Of a stretch of DNA of 31,283 nucleotides, positions 15,589 to 24,208 are shown piece by piece; position 1 is the stretch's first letter; each line of letters begins with the position of its first letter. The DNA is from UBA8296 sp031581145 (GTDB lineage: Bacteria > Bacteroidota > Rhodothermia > Balneolales > Balneolaceae). A program made the translations under genes and the position numbers. The stretch covers positions 1 through 31,283 of the forward strand of contig JAVLBP010000014.1 in assembly GCA_031581145.1 (NCBI GenBank). Direction: 5' to 3'. The notes beneath the pieces are model-generated. The model was not told the origin of the DNA and made no database searches. It worked only from the letters and a program-made list of their open reading frames with translations.

Positions 15589-16189
15589 GCTATCGCATAC
15601 CTACCCCGTGATGGAGCATTTCTACACCATCCAAGGCGAAGGTGCTCACACGGGAAAAGCAGCTTATTTTATAAGATTAGCCGGTTGTGATGTGGGTTGC
15701 CCTTGGTGTGATGTGAAAGAGAGTTGGCAAGAAGAGGGTCACCCAATCTTGACTATTCAGACACTGGTGGACGCGGTTGTGGATTCAGGGGCAACCATGG
15801 TTGTGATTACTGGTGGCGAACCACTCCTGCATGACCTAGATCCCCTCACAGAGGCTTTACAGGCATGCAATGTCTCCTTACATATCGAAACCAGCGGCTC
15901 ATCTCCCTTTTCTGGCACGTTTGACTGGATTACGTTATCCCCAAAGAAGTTTAAACATCCAGTGCCAGACGTATACCCCAACGTTGCAGAACTCAAGGTC
16001 GTTGTAGTGAATCAAAAGGACTTTCAATGGGCAGAACAGCATGCTGCGATGTGTCCTGAATCGACCCAACTCTATCTTCAGCCAGAATGGGAAACCCCAA
16101 AGGCGATGGGTTGGATTGTGAACTATGTCAAAGAACATCCACATTGGAATATAAGCCTCCAAACCCATAAGTATCTTGACGTTCCCTGA
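15581..16189 (+). CDS. queE: 7-carboxy-7-deazaguanine synthase QueE (radical SAM)
   Basis: The frame stays open upstream to 15479, but the ATG at 15581 is preferred. It gives a 202-residue protein beginning MSKLSHTYPVMEHFYTIQGEG, which matches the family N-terminus, and upstream residues have no family character. The radical-SAM cluster motif is C36-DVG-C40-PW-C43. VITGGEPLL and the SGSSP region are also typical. QueE converts 6-carboxytetrahydropterin, the product of QueD, to 7-carboxy-7-deazaguanine. Its 3' end overlaps the following SDR gene by 14 bp. queC and queF, needed to finish preQ1, are not in the window. Confidence 0.95.
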   Translation: MSKLSHTYPVMEHFYTIQGEGAHTGKAAYFIRLAGCDVGCPWCDVKESWQEEGHPILTIQTLVDAVVDSGATMVVITGGEPLLHDLDPLTEALQACNVSLHIETSGSSPFSGTFDWITLSPKKFKHPVPDVYPNVAELKVVVVNQKDFQWAEQHAAMCPESTQLYLQPEWETPKAMGWIVNYVKEHPHWNISLQTHKYLDVP

Positions 16190-16934
16190 CTTACATTCAT
16201 CACGTAGACCTGATATCTCGGGTACTCTAGCAGGGGAGACGGTTGTTATTAGTGGCGCCAGCCAAGGCATTGGTCGTGTGGTCGCTCAATGGTTCTCTCG
16301 AAGTGATGCCTCGCTTCTTTTGGTCGCTCGAAATCAGGAGAAACTGGAAGAAACTCGTGCACTTTGCTTGCCAGAGGCTCAATCGCGCATCGAACTCTTG
16401 CCCCATGATCTCGCTGCAGCGCAAATCTACCCAGGAACACTTCAAGAGCCTTTTGCAACACCCTCGATTCTTGTCTCTGTGGCAGGGAGTTTTCTGTACA
16501 AGACGCTTGAAAACACCACAACTGAGGAGTTTCAGCAACAACTGGACGTAAATCTTTTTACCTGTGTCAACCTAGTCAAATCCTTTTTGCCAAGCCTAAA
16601 AACTCTACAGCACAGACGTATTCTGGCCGTTGATTCCATTGCCGCGACTGTGGGCCTTGGCGATAGTGGTGCTTATGCATCCTCAAAACATGCATTACTT
16701 GGATATTTGCGCTCCTTAAGGGAAGAATTACGCCATGAACCCACCCCTGTAACGTCTATTCATTTGGGTCAGACGTACTCTACCTCATGGGCATCCTCTG
16801 ATATGGATCCAGGCAAGTTGATCAACCCCTGGGATGTCGCCCAAACCATCCACAGTTTAGCATGTCTCTCGCCACAAACCTCAGTGGATGAACTTACGGT
16901 GATGCCCTCTGGTGGCCCCGTAGCACCGTTTTAG
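16176..16934 (+). CDS. Short-chain dehydrogenase/reductase (SDR)
   Basis: The 252-residue protein has the classical SDR features. These are the cofactor motif SGASQGIG at residues 26-33, an altered NAG region (VSVAGSF), Asn126, Ser154, and the catalytic Y167-ASS-K171. Absence of an acidic residue after beta-2 and the ARN at 51-53 suggest NADP(H) preference. The only start before the cofactor motif is TTG at 16176, inside queE, so translation is probably coupled to queE. Overlap with queE suggests co-expression with queuosine genes. No queuosine role is known for such SDRs, and the substrate is unknown. Confidence 0.88.
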   Translation: MTFPDLHSSRRPDISGTLAGETVVISGASQGIGRVVAQWFSRSDASLLLVARNQEKLEETRALCLPEAQSRIELLPHDLAAAQIYPGTLQEPFATPSILVSVAGSFLYKTLENTTTEEFQQQLDVNLFTCVNLVKSFLPSLKTLQHRRILAVDSIAATVGLGDSGAYASSKHALLGYLRSLREELRHEPTPVTSIHLGQTYSTSWASSDMDPGKLINPWDVAQTIHSLACLSPQTSVDELTVMPSGGPVAPF

Positions 16935-16948
16935 CTTGTGCATATCGC

Positions 16949-17002
16949 TATCGCAAGCAGCGAAACTGCCATCGCAAGCTGAGAAACTGCTATCGCTACG
17001 CT
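16949..17002. repeat. 21-bp degenerate tandem repeat between SDR and purC
   Basis: Units of about 21 bp (16949-16969 and 16970-16990, core atcgcaagcngngaaactgc) and a partial third fill the gap between two convergent genes and reach the purC stop. No terminator hairpin is visible in the gap. Confidence 0.7.
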
Positions 17003-17973
17003 ACCTCAGAAAATAGCTCAGCAAGCCGTTCATTGAGCCCTTCGGTGGATTCAGGCTCAAAGCTCAACCCTGTCATGCGTTCAAAGACTTCTGCGTAGCG
17101 TTCAAACACATGGACACGGAATTCATTCGGTAGATCTGGCAAGGTTTGCCCGTCGAGACCTTGGAAGCCATGTTCTATGAGCCATTCCCTTAGAAACTCC
17201 TTTGAAAGTTGCTTTTGGCTAGCCCCCTCAGCTTGTCTTGTTTCATACCCGTCGAGGTAGAAAAATCTAGAGGAATCGGTCGTATGGATCTCATCAATAA
17301 GGGTTAATTCCCCTTCAAAGAGTCCAAATTCATACTTGGTGTCTGCCAACAGCAACCCCTGCTTCGCAGCAACCTCTTGACCACGAGCAAACAACCGAAA
17401 TGCCGTCTCACGAACGTGCTCCCACAGGCTAGGATCCACAACGCCTCGAGCTAAAATCTCCGCTTCAGAAATATCCTCATCATGCCCTTCGGCCGCCTTG
17501 GTCGCGGGTGTCAATATTGGGGTCTCAAACCGCTGATGTTCTTTCATATCTTCAGGAAGTCTCACCCCGCACAGCTCACGCCCTCCATCGCGATAAACTC
17601 TCCACGCATGACCGGTCAACGTGCCACGCATCACCACTTCAATAGGAATGGGATCGCACCGTTTTCCAATCATTACATTGGCATGAGGGACCGACTCCAC
17701 AAAGGTTGGCACGAGATCGCTCACCTGGTCAAATCCAAAGGAAGCCAATTGGTTAAGGATCTGTCCTTTGTAGGGGATAGGTTGCTTCATAATATGATCA
17801 AACGCCGAAATTCGGTCTGTGACTACAATGGCGAGCGTTCTCTCATTAAGCGTGTAGACATCGCGAACCTTTCCATGATAGGGAGTCGGCCAACCAGCAA
17901 CAGACGTGCTCCGTACTGAGGGATCGGCTGAGGTCAACGATGTTGATGTAAGGATAGGGGAGGAATGTGGCAT
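16996..17973 (-). CDS. purC: Phosphoribosylaminoimidazole-succinocarboxamide synthase (SAICAR synthetase)
   Basis: The 325-residue enzyme joins aspartate to CAIR in de novo purine synthesis using ATP. It has the nucleotide-binding start HGKVRDVYTL, then VVTDRISAFD, EVVMRGTLTGHAWRVY, LLADTKYEFG and LIDEIHTTDSSRFFY. The length matches the longer SAICAR synthetase form, with an extended C-terminus. About 28 Ser/Thr-rich residues precede the core and may not be structured. The gene starts 11 bp after a LacI-family regulator on the same strand, so the two are very likely co-transcribed. No other purine gene is nearby. Confidence 0.96.
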   Translation of the reverse strand: MPHSSPILTSTSLTSADPSVRSTSVAGWPTPYHGKVRDVYTLNERTLAIVVTDRISAFDHIMKQPIPYKGQILNQLASFGFDQVSDLVPTFVESVPHANVMIGKRCDPIPIEVVMRGTLTGHAWRVYRDGGRELCGVRLPEDMKEHQRFETPILTPATKAAEGHDEDISEAEILARGVVDPSLWEHVRETAFRLFARGQEVAAKQGLLLADTKYEFGLFEGELTLIDEIHTTDSSRFFYLDGYETRQAEGASQKQLSKEFLREWLIEHGFQGLDGQTLPDLPNEFRVHVFERYAEVFERMTGLSFEPESTEGLNERLAELFSEVA

Positions 17974-17984
17974 CTACCTATCAT

Positions 17985-19022
17985 TTAATGATATCGAGTT
18001 GATGAACGCTCAATCACTTCTGGCTCTTCCACGATCTGCACCTTCTCAACGTTTGATCCATTCAGCTCCTTCATGAGTTGCTGAGTCGCTTGTTCTCCAA
18101 TCGTGACCATATGCTGGTCAATCGTCGTCAAGTCCAAGTACTTCGAAAGCTTCAGATTGTCGTAGCCAATGAGCCCAAGTTCACCTGGAATATCTACCCC
18201 AGCACGCCGAAAGGCATGAATGGCACCAATTGCCTGAGAGTCACTTGTGCAAAAGAGTCCATCAGGACCTTCATCATTTCCTGTCATCAAGCCAAGGATT
18301 TTTTCGGCAGCTTCGTAGCCATTCTCCTCCGTAAAACCAGCATGTTTTGCACTCATACCACTCACAATGTGGGAGGGTGACACAGAAAGGTTTGCTTCGT
18401 GAATTTCATCAATAAATCCCCTCATACGCTCCTCAGCAGCTAGGGCAGGTGTTTTTGGGACAATCATCCCAGGCCGAGTGTAGCCTCGTTCAGCAAAATG
18501 TCGTGCAGCCAGCCGCCCCCCTCTATAATTGTCAAGATAGAAATAAGAATAATCGGGATGTTTGGCACCGATCAACACCGTTGGAATCCCAGAGCTCGAT
18601 ATCTGAGCGTGCAGTGCGTCGGAAAGTGGGATAGAAAGCATCAGAACAGCATCGGCAGTGCCTCGATCAAAGAAATTTTCAGCGGCAGCTTTTGGGTCTT
18701 TTGAGCCTGTGTTGTACAACATAATGTCCATCTCATGACTAGACATGACGTTTTTAATCCCTTTGAGAATCTCATTATAAAAAGGAGTGGTGAATGAGGG
18801 CACGGCAACCGCCATCATTTGAGGTTGCTGACTTGCTAAGCGCCTGGCACTTGTTTGAGGACGGAAGTTTAAGTCTCGAATTGCCCGTTCCACCCGCTGG
18901 CGAGTCCGTTCTGAAACGTTTTCCGATCCATTCATGACTCGAGAGACGGTAGAAATCGCTACGTCGGCTTCTTTTGCAACGGCGTATATGGTTGTTTTTT
19001 TGGCTTGTTGTTTCATGGACAT
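17985..19022 (-). CDS. LacI-family transcriptional regulator
   Basis: The protein (345 residues from the chosen ATG) has an N-terminal LacI helix-turn-helix (TIYAVAKEADVAISTVSRVMNGSENVSERTRQRVERAI) and hinge (LNFRPQTSARRLA). A periplasmic-binding-protein-like effector domain of normal length follows. The frame can be extended two codons to a TTG at 19028. ATGs at 19022 and 19016 are both more credible. The regulator is transcribed toward purC, 11 bp away, and is divergent from crtB. A near-perfect inverted repeat at 19068-19084 in the shared promoter region is a candidate binding site. LacI-family proteins usually sense sugars or, like PurR, purines. Nothing in the sequence fixes the effector. 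Confidence 0.93.
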   Translation of the reverse strand: MSMKQQAKKTTIYAVAKEADVAISTVSRVMNGSENVSERTRQRVERAIRDLNFRPQTSARRLASQQPQMMAVAVPSFTTPFYNEILKGIKNVMSSHEMDIMLYNTGSKDPKAAAENFFDRGTADAVLMLSIPLSDALHAQISSSGIPTVLIGAKHPDYSYFYLDNYRGGRLAARHFAERGYTRPGMIVPKTPALAAEERMRGFIDEIHEANLSVSPSHIVSGMSAKHAGFTEENGYEAAEKILGLMTGNDEGPDGLFCTSDSQAIGAIHAFRRAGVDIPGELGLIGYDNLKLSKYLDLTTIDQHMVTIGEQATQQLMKELNGSNVEKVQIVEEPEVIERSSTRYH

Positions 19023-19067
19023 GCTCAAAAATAATGGAATCAGCGCTAAAAATGATCTAATACGGGA

Positions 19068-19084
19068 ACATTCTCGAAGAATGT
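19068..19084. promoter_or_regulatory. Inverted repeat, candidate operator
   Basis: ACATTCT-CGA-AGAATGT is a 7+3+7 perfect inverted repeat in the divergent LacI/crtB promoter region. It lies 31 bp before the crtB start and about 45 bp before the regulator start. The length fits a dimeric repressor site, although LacI-family sites usually have an even centre around CG. Confidence 0.5.
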
Positions 19085-19114
19085 GTACGTTGGAGGATAG
19101 ATAGATTTAAGAAT

Positions 19115-20149
19115 GTGACCAACCTACTCCGTCTTCCATACGATATCATGCGTCCTCTTTACGAAATGACCTCGATTCATCGGGCGGTCATTTCTGAGAT
19201 AAACGACCCTAAGCTGCAAGAGTCGTACAGTCTTTGCCGCGCAATCACACGCGACCATGCAAAGACGTTTTATCTGTCCACCCGATTCTTACCCAATCAC
19301 AAGCAACGAAGTATTTTTGCCATTTATGCACTATGCCGTTATGTGGACGATTTGGTGGATGAGGCCGAGGATTGTGCGGATCAGTCCGCCCTAGAAATCC
19401 ATTCTCTTGAGCAAAAGCTGGAGACATTTGAATATGACCTTCATCAGGCGTACCAAACGGGCTCGTCTGAGCACCCCATTCTCAGAGCCTTTGCCGATAC
19501 ATTGCAACGCTTTGAGATCCCCAAAGATTACCCTTTACTACTTATGAAAGGGGTTGGCCAAGACTTGACCATCGATCGAATTCAAACCTTTCAGGAGATG
19601 TATGATTATTCCTATAAAGTAGCCTCCGTGGTTGGGTTGATGACATCTGAGGTCTTTGGGTATGATTCTGCTGATGCATTGACCCACGCTGTTGATTTGG
19701 GCATTGCAATGCAGCTCACCAATATTTTGCGTGACGTTGGTGAGGATTTAGAAAAGGGTCGAATTTATCTACCTGCAGACGAACTTCGCCAATTTGGCGT
19801 CACCGAAGAGGCGCTCTTTGCTCAACAACGCACTTCTGAATTCCAAGCATTGATGCAATTTCAGATCGAGCGAGCACGTTCCTACTACGATAGTGCCAAA
19901 AAAGGTATATCGATGTTAAGTGCCGACAGTCGCCTCCCAGTTTGCTTGGCATTAGAGAATTACAGTCGCATCTTGGATAAAATTGAGCAAAACGATTATG
20001 ACGTGTTTTCTCATAGGGCACACCTAACGCTGAGCCAGAAGCTTGAAATCCTCCCAAGAGTCTACCAACGAATCAAAGAGAGGCCTCAAAAGAGTACCTC
20101 ACAAAGTGCTCAAGGGCTCCCCTCGAAAGAATCTAGTGTGGACTGCTAG
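19115..20149 (+). CDS. crtB: Phytoene/squalene synthase family protein
   Basis: The protein (up to 344 residues) belongs to the head-to-head prenyl synthase family. It has HAKTFYLSTRFLP, the first Asp-rich motif Y76-VDDLVDEAED (D78, D79, D82) and the second, LTNILRDVGEDLEKGRIYLP (D207, D211). CrtB joins two geranylgeranyl diphosphates to make phytoene, the first committed carotenoid. Squalene synthase is the alternative, but the motifs fit CrtB better. The first start is GTG at 19115; ATGs at 19148 and 19166 are alternatives nearer the conserved core. No desaturase or cyclase gene is adjacent. The 3' end overlaps the TonB-like gene, and the promoter region is shared with the LacI regulator. 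Confidence 0.9.
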   Translation: MTNLLRLPYDIMRPLYEMTSIHRAVISEINDPKLQESYSLCRAITRDHAKTFYLSTRFLPNHKQRSIFAIYALCRYVDDLVDEAEDCADQSALEIHSLEQKLETFEYDLHQAYQTGSSEHPILRAFADTLQRFEIPKDYPLLLMKGVGQDLTIDRIQTFQEMYDYSYKVASVVGLMTSEVFGYDSADALTHAVDLGIAMQLTNILRDVGEDLEKGRIYLPADELRQFGVTEEALFAQQRTSEFQALMQFQIERARSYYDSAKKGISMLSADSRLPVCLALENYSRILDKIEQNDYDVFSHRAHLTLSQKLEILPRVYQRIKERPQKSTSQSAQGLPSKESSVDC

Positions 20150-20771
20150 CCGTACGCAAGTCGCTCGCCGTGATTATTGGCTTCGATTCCTAGGCTCGTT
20201 GTGCATTGTGTTAGTGTTGGTGCTGGCATCTATTCATACCCCTTTCTACACGAGTGACCCCAACCTCAGCGCCACAGAGGTCGAAGCGTTGGACACCGTC
20301 ATTTTTGAGGATGCACCCATTCCCATTGTTTCGCAGCAGTCTGTCGTACCCAATGCGCCAGCCAAGCCAAGGTTGTTATTTCAAATCGACGACGTCGATC
20401 CTGAGGAGATCATGGAGATTGACTTGCAAGGGCTAGATGTTGACCCAGCACAGTTTCAGGGTCGAATCGTGCGCCGACCCGATACGCCGGTGAGGGTGCT
20501 AACCATTGTCGAACCCACGTTTGATAGCATCGCACTCCCTAAAGCTTGGCGTGGAGAAACGGTTCAGGTGCGCATTCTGATTGGACGTAATGGAGACGTG
20601 CGGTATGCTGAAATCCTACCCGAATCTCTTCCAAATGTCGAGGGTAAGACGTCGATGATCAACACGTTACAGGACAAAATTGACGCTGCATTAACAGAAT
20701 GGGCTTTTCGACCAGCCAACCATGATGGACAAGACGTATTGAGTTACACGGTGCAAACCTTCCGTTTGTAG
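20136..20771 (+). CDS. TonB-like energy transducer
   Basis: A membrane segment (LRFLGSLCIVLVLVLASIHTPF) follows a short basic N-terminus. An acidic periplasmic linker and a TonB C-terminal domain follow (VRILIGRNGDVRYAEILPES, then AALTEWAFRPANHDGQDV). TonB transmits the proton-motive force from ExbB/ExbD to outer-membrane transporters such as the SusC proteins just downstream. The frame is open from a TTG at 20043, overlapping crtB by 107 bp. GTG at 20106 and GTG at 20136 are more plausible, and the latter has GAAAG upstream and overlaps crtB by 14 bp. The linker lacks the long Pro-rich EP/KP region of classical TonB, so it may be a shortened variant. No exbB/exbD is in the window. Confidence 0.82.
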   Translation: MWTASRTQVARRDYWLRFLGSLCIVLVLVLASIHTPFYTSDPNLSATEVEALDTVIFEDAPIPIVSQQSVVPNAPAKPRLLFQIDDVDPEEIMEIDLQGLDVDPAQFQGRIVRRPDTPVRVLTIVEPTFDSIALPKAWRGETVQVRILIGRNGDVRYAEILPESLPNVEGKTSMINTLQDKIDAALTEWAFRPANHDGQDVLSYTVQTFRL

Positions 20772-20802
20772 CCTTTAGACAGTGATTTTCTTTTTAAGTT
20801 TA

Positions 20803-20835
20803 TTTTGCATCTCCGTAATAATTAGTTAACGTTCG
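20803..20835 (+). promoter_or_regulatory. Putative promoter of susC/susD pair 1
   Basis: TTTTG (20803-20807), a 19-base spacer and TAACGTTC (20827-20834) resemble a Bacteroidota -33/-7 promoter, but the -7 element is weak. An almost identical arrangement precedes the second susC. The leader would be about 75 bases. Confidence 0.3.
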
Positions 20836-20910
20836 AAATAATAGCGGATTTAACACATCGTTAATATCTGTACTCTTTCATCTTATCCAATAAATCTAAT
20901 CGGTGGTTCA

Positions 20911-23900
20911 ATGAGTAAATCAATACGCGTTTTGTTCATCGGAATGTTTGTCTTTGCCTCTGCGGCTTTTGCACAATCAGGTACTATCTCAGGTACAGTT
21001 TCTGATCAACAAACTACAGATCCAGTCCCTTCAGCTAACGTTTTTGTCGTTGAGCTCTTGAAAGGGGATGCAGCTGATCTTAACGGTCAGTACGAAATCA
21101 CAGACGTTCCGTACGGTGAGTACACGATTCGTGTCAGCTCCGTAGGATACGTTACACGTGAACAAACTTTTGTTGTCGATAAACCCTCCTCAACATTCAA
21201 TATTGCCCTCTCGGCCGATCTTGCTGAGTTGGATGATGTTGTTGTTACAGCCTTTGGTGTTTCTCGTGAGGAGAAATCCGTTGGGTACAACGTACAATCC
21301 ATCAGTGGCGATGCGGTAAGTAAAGTTGATAATCCTAATATTGTCTCAGCGCTTGCGGGGAAAGTGGCAGGTATTCAAGTCATTGGCACCCCAGGGTCAA
21401 ATATTGGTGGTTCTGAGAAGATTCGTATCCGTGGATCTAATGGTCTAAGTGATGGTCAGCCACTGTTCGTTGTAGATGGAACACCGATATCAAATGCTAA
21501 CCTTTCTGTGTCTGGTCGTGGGCGTGACTACGGTAACCTTGCGCAGGACTTAAACCTCAATAATGTTGAGAGTATCTCAGTCCTTAAAGGTGCCGCCGCT
21601 TCTGCTCTGTACGGTAATCGAGCTTCCAATGGCGTTATTCTCGTGACAACGGCCAAAGGTCAAATGGGTGAGCAGCCGATTAGCGTGGACTACTCCAACA
21701 GAACTACTTTTGAAACCGTTACTAACCTACCGGAGTACCAAAATCAGTACGCCGGTGGATATAACCTGGACTTTATCCAATGTACGGATCCGCAGGATGG
21801 TCAAACGTACAACTGTTTGAACTATGCTGCCGATGAGTCACGTGGTCCACGTATTGATGGAACAATGTATCGCCCTTGGTGGTCTTGGTTTGACGCTGAT
21901 TTTGACGGCGATGGTCAAAGTGACTATGGTAAAGAAATTCCGTTGACAGCCAGCCCAGACAATGTGCGTGACTTCTATGATACAGGTTCAAGAATCACGA
22001 ATAACATTGCGATTACAGGAGGTTCTTCCAATCTATCTTACAGGGTAGCTTTGAGTAATTCCCAAGTGAATGGTGTGATGCCAAATTCTGAGCTAGGAAC
22101 GACAAAGCTAGGCTTTAATGGTTCACTCAGCCACAATGACCGCTTCACATCGTCTATTTCTTTCAATTACGCGAACACGCAAGCTGAAAATAGACCAGCA
22201 CAGGGTTACTCACCTGTCGATGGTAACTCATCGCAGTCTTTTAATCAGTGGTTCCAACGACAGCTTGATATAGACAAGTTGAAGACGTATAAAACTCCTC
22301 AAGGCATGGCGTCTTGGAATATCCGTTCTCATACCGATTTGAGACCACTCTACTGGGATTCACCTTATTTCACTGTCAACGAGAACTTCTCAAATGATGA
22401 CCGTGATCGCGTTTTTGGTAACTACTCACTTTCGTATGATGTGATGGATAACCTCAATGTTGTAGCTCGTGTTGGCCTTGATACTTACGACATGACCATC
22501 GAAGGGGGACGTGGCTCAGGTGGTCTTGAGTTGGATAACTACTCTATATCACAAAGAACGTTCAGAGAGATGAACTATGAGCTAACGGCCAACTATGAAG
22601 AGAACTTTGGAGATATTTCTGTTCGTGGTTTAGCCGGTGGTAACATTAGGCAAGAGAAATTTAGCCGTGTATCTCAGTCAACCTCTGGTGGGCTTTCTAC
22701 CCCTAATTACTTCAATATTGCAGCGTCTGTTGATAGACCAAACACCAGCTCTTACACGTACGAGAAGCAAGTAAACTCTGTGTACGGTAACGCGACTCTT
22801 GGCTACCAAGATATTGTCTATATCGACGCTACGGCTAGAAATGACTGGTCCTCTGCACTTCCAGAAGACAACAATTCCTATTTCTACTGGTCAACCTCTG
22901 CTAGTTTAGTGTTTACGGAGTTTGATGTCTTTGACGAGTTAAGTTTCCTATCCTTTGGTAAGCTTAGAGCTTCTTATGGTCAGGTAGGTGCAGATTTGTC
23001 ACCATACCAAATCTTTACAACGTACGGTACAGGAACACCATATGGTTCAACACCAACACAGTTTGTTCCTAACAGTCTTCGTAATCCTAATCTTGAAGCA
23101 GCGATTAAGTCGACCATCGAGTTTGGTCTTGACTTGCGTTTCTTAGACGGTCGAGTCCGCACGGACATCAACTACTATGAAGAAGTGGATGAGGATCAAA
23201 TTCTTTCACTTAATGTACCTGGCTCAAGTGGCTTTAGCGCTGCAACAGTCAACGCAGGTAAATTCACCACATCAGGCTGGGAAGTAGTGGTAGGTGGTAC
23301 ACCCGTCCAAACCCAAGACTGGAATGTTGATTTAACCGTCAATTTCCACGCGTATGAAGCTATGGTTGATGAGCTTGCTGAAGGGTTAAACGCATATGAG
23401 CTTGAAGATGCGTACTTCGGACTAGACCTCTTTGCTGTAGAAGGGGAAGAGTGGGGTCAGCTCAGAACGGATGGATACTACGGATTCCAGCGCGTGAATG
23501 GCGAGAGAGTTGTCGGCTCGAACGGTACATGGGCACTCGAGTCAAATGCTGACTTTGGTTCTATTAGCCCTGACTGGACAGGTGGTTTCATTGCAGATGT
23601 GAGCTTCAAAAACTTTGCTCTATCTGCGGCCATCGACTTCCAAAAAGGTGGACTCTTCCACTCCATTTCCAAACAGTTTGCTAACTACTCTGGTCTAGGA
23701 ACTGCTACTGTTGGAACGAACAGCCTTGGAAACCGTTACCGCGATCCAATCCTCGACAAAGATGGAAACCAAGTCGGTGCGGTTCTCATTGAGAATGCTG
23801 CTGCTAATTCTGGTGGATTGAACGTTAAAGGTGTGGACGCTGATGGAAATCCTGTTGAGTATTTAACAGATCAACACACTCACTTCCTTTATGAGTTCTA

Positions 23901-24171
23901 CGTGAAAGAAGCCAACATTTTTGATGCAAGTTACATCAAGCTTCGTGAAGTGAAAGTGTCGTACAACTTGCCAACAGATGTACTTTCAGCAACACCTATT
24001 AAGAGAGCAACCGTATCGGTTGATTTTATCAACCCATTGCTTCTCTACGCATCCACGAGTGGAATTGATCCATCAAATGTCCAAAACGGTACAGGTGGAT
24101 TCTCTTTCTGGGAAGGTGGTGCTACACCGAACACGCGTGGCGTAGGATTTAACGTAAATCTGAGCTTCTAA
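20911..24171 (+). CDS. SusC/RagA-family TonB-linked outer-membrane transporter 1
   Basis: The 1086-residue protein has a signal peptide (cleavage after about residue 21, AFA-QSG). A carboxypeptidase-regulatory-like beta domain spans about residues 25-100, followed by a TonB-box-like DDVVVTAFG at 108-116. The plug domain (LAGKVAGIQVIGTPG, IRIRGSNG, PLFVVDGTPI, SISVLKGAAASALYG) and a beta barrel ending in an aromatic residue (NVNLSF) complete it. SusC proteins form the barrel through which glycans or peptides enter, capped by their SusD lipoprotein. The SusD partner follows after 37 bp. Residues 328-338 form an EF-hand-like acidic loop (DADFDGDGQSD), and Cys291/Cys302 may form a disulfide. Both features probably sit in an external plug-barrel loop. 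The substrate is unknown. Confidence 0.96.
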   Translation: MSKSIRVLFIGMFVFASAAFAQSGTISGTVSDQQTTDPVPSANVFVVELLKGDAADLNGQYEITDVPYGEYTIRVSSVGYVTREQTFVVDKPSSTFNIALSADLAELDDVVVTAFGVSREEKSVGYNVQSISGDAVSKVDNPNIVSALAGKVAGIQVIGTPGSNIGGSEKIRIRGSNGLSDGQPLFVVDGTPISNANLSVSGRGRDYGNLAQDLNLNNVESISVLKGAAASALYGNRASNGVILVTTAKGQMGEQPISVDYSNRTTFETVTNLPEYQNQYAGGYNLDFIQCTDPQDGQTYNCLNYAADESRGPRIDGTMYRPWWSWFDADFDGDGQSDYGKEIPLTASPDNVRDFYDTGSRITNNIAITGGSSNLSYRVALSNSQVNGVMPNSELGTTKLGFNGSLSHNDRFTSSISFNYANTQAENRPAQGYSPVDGNSSQSFNQWFQRQLDIDKLKTYKTPQGMASWNIRSHTDLRPLYWDSPYFTVNENFSNDDRDRVFGNYSLSYDVMDNLNVVARVGLDTYDMTIEGGRGSGGLELDNYSISQRTFREMNYELTANYEENFGDISVRGLAGGNIRQEKFSRVSQSTSGGLSTPNYFNIAASVDRPNTSSYTYEKQVNSVYGNATLGYQDIVYIDATARNDWSSALPEDNNSYFYWSTSASLVFTEFDVFDELSFLSFGKLRASYGQVGADLSPYQIFTTYGTGTPYGSTPTQFVPNSLRNPNLEAAIKSTIEFGLDLRFLDGRVRTDINYYEEVDEDQILSLNVPGSSGFSAATVNAGKFTTSGWEVVVGGTPVQTQDWNVDLTVNFHAYEAMVDELAEGLNAYELEDAYFGLDLFAVEGEEWGQLRTDGYYGFQRVNGERVVGSNGTWALESNADFGSISPDWTGGFIADVSFKNFALSAAIDFQKGGLFHSISKQFANYSGLGTATVGTNSLGNRYRDPILDKDGNQVGAVLIENAAANSGGLNVKGVDADGNPVEYLTDQHTHFLYEFYVKEANIFDASYIKLREVKVSYNLPTDVLSATPIKRATVSVDFINPLLLYASTSGIDPSNVQNGTGGFSFWEGGATPNTRGVGFNVNLSF

Positions 24172-24208
24172 ATCCGAATTGAATACTTAATTCTAAATTC
24201 TCTAAGAA

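Noticed and set aside
20043..20135. TonB-like gene starting at TTG 20043
   Set aside because: It would overlap crtB by 107 bp with a rare start. Later GTG codons give a more normal short cytoplasmic tail.
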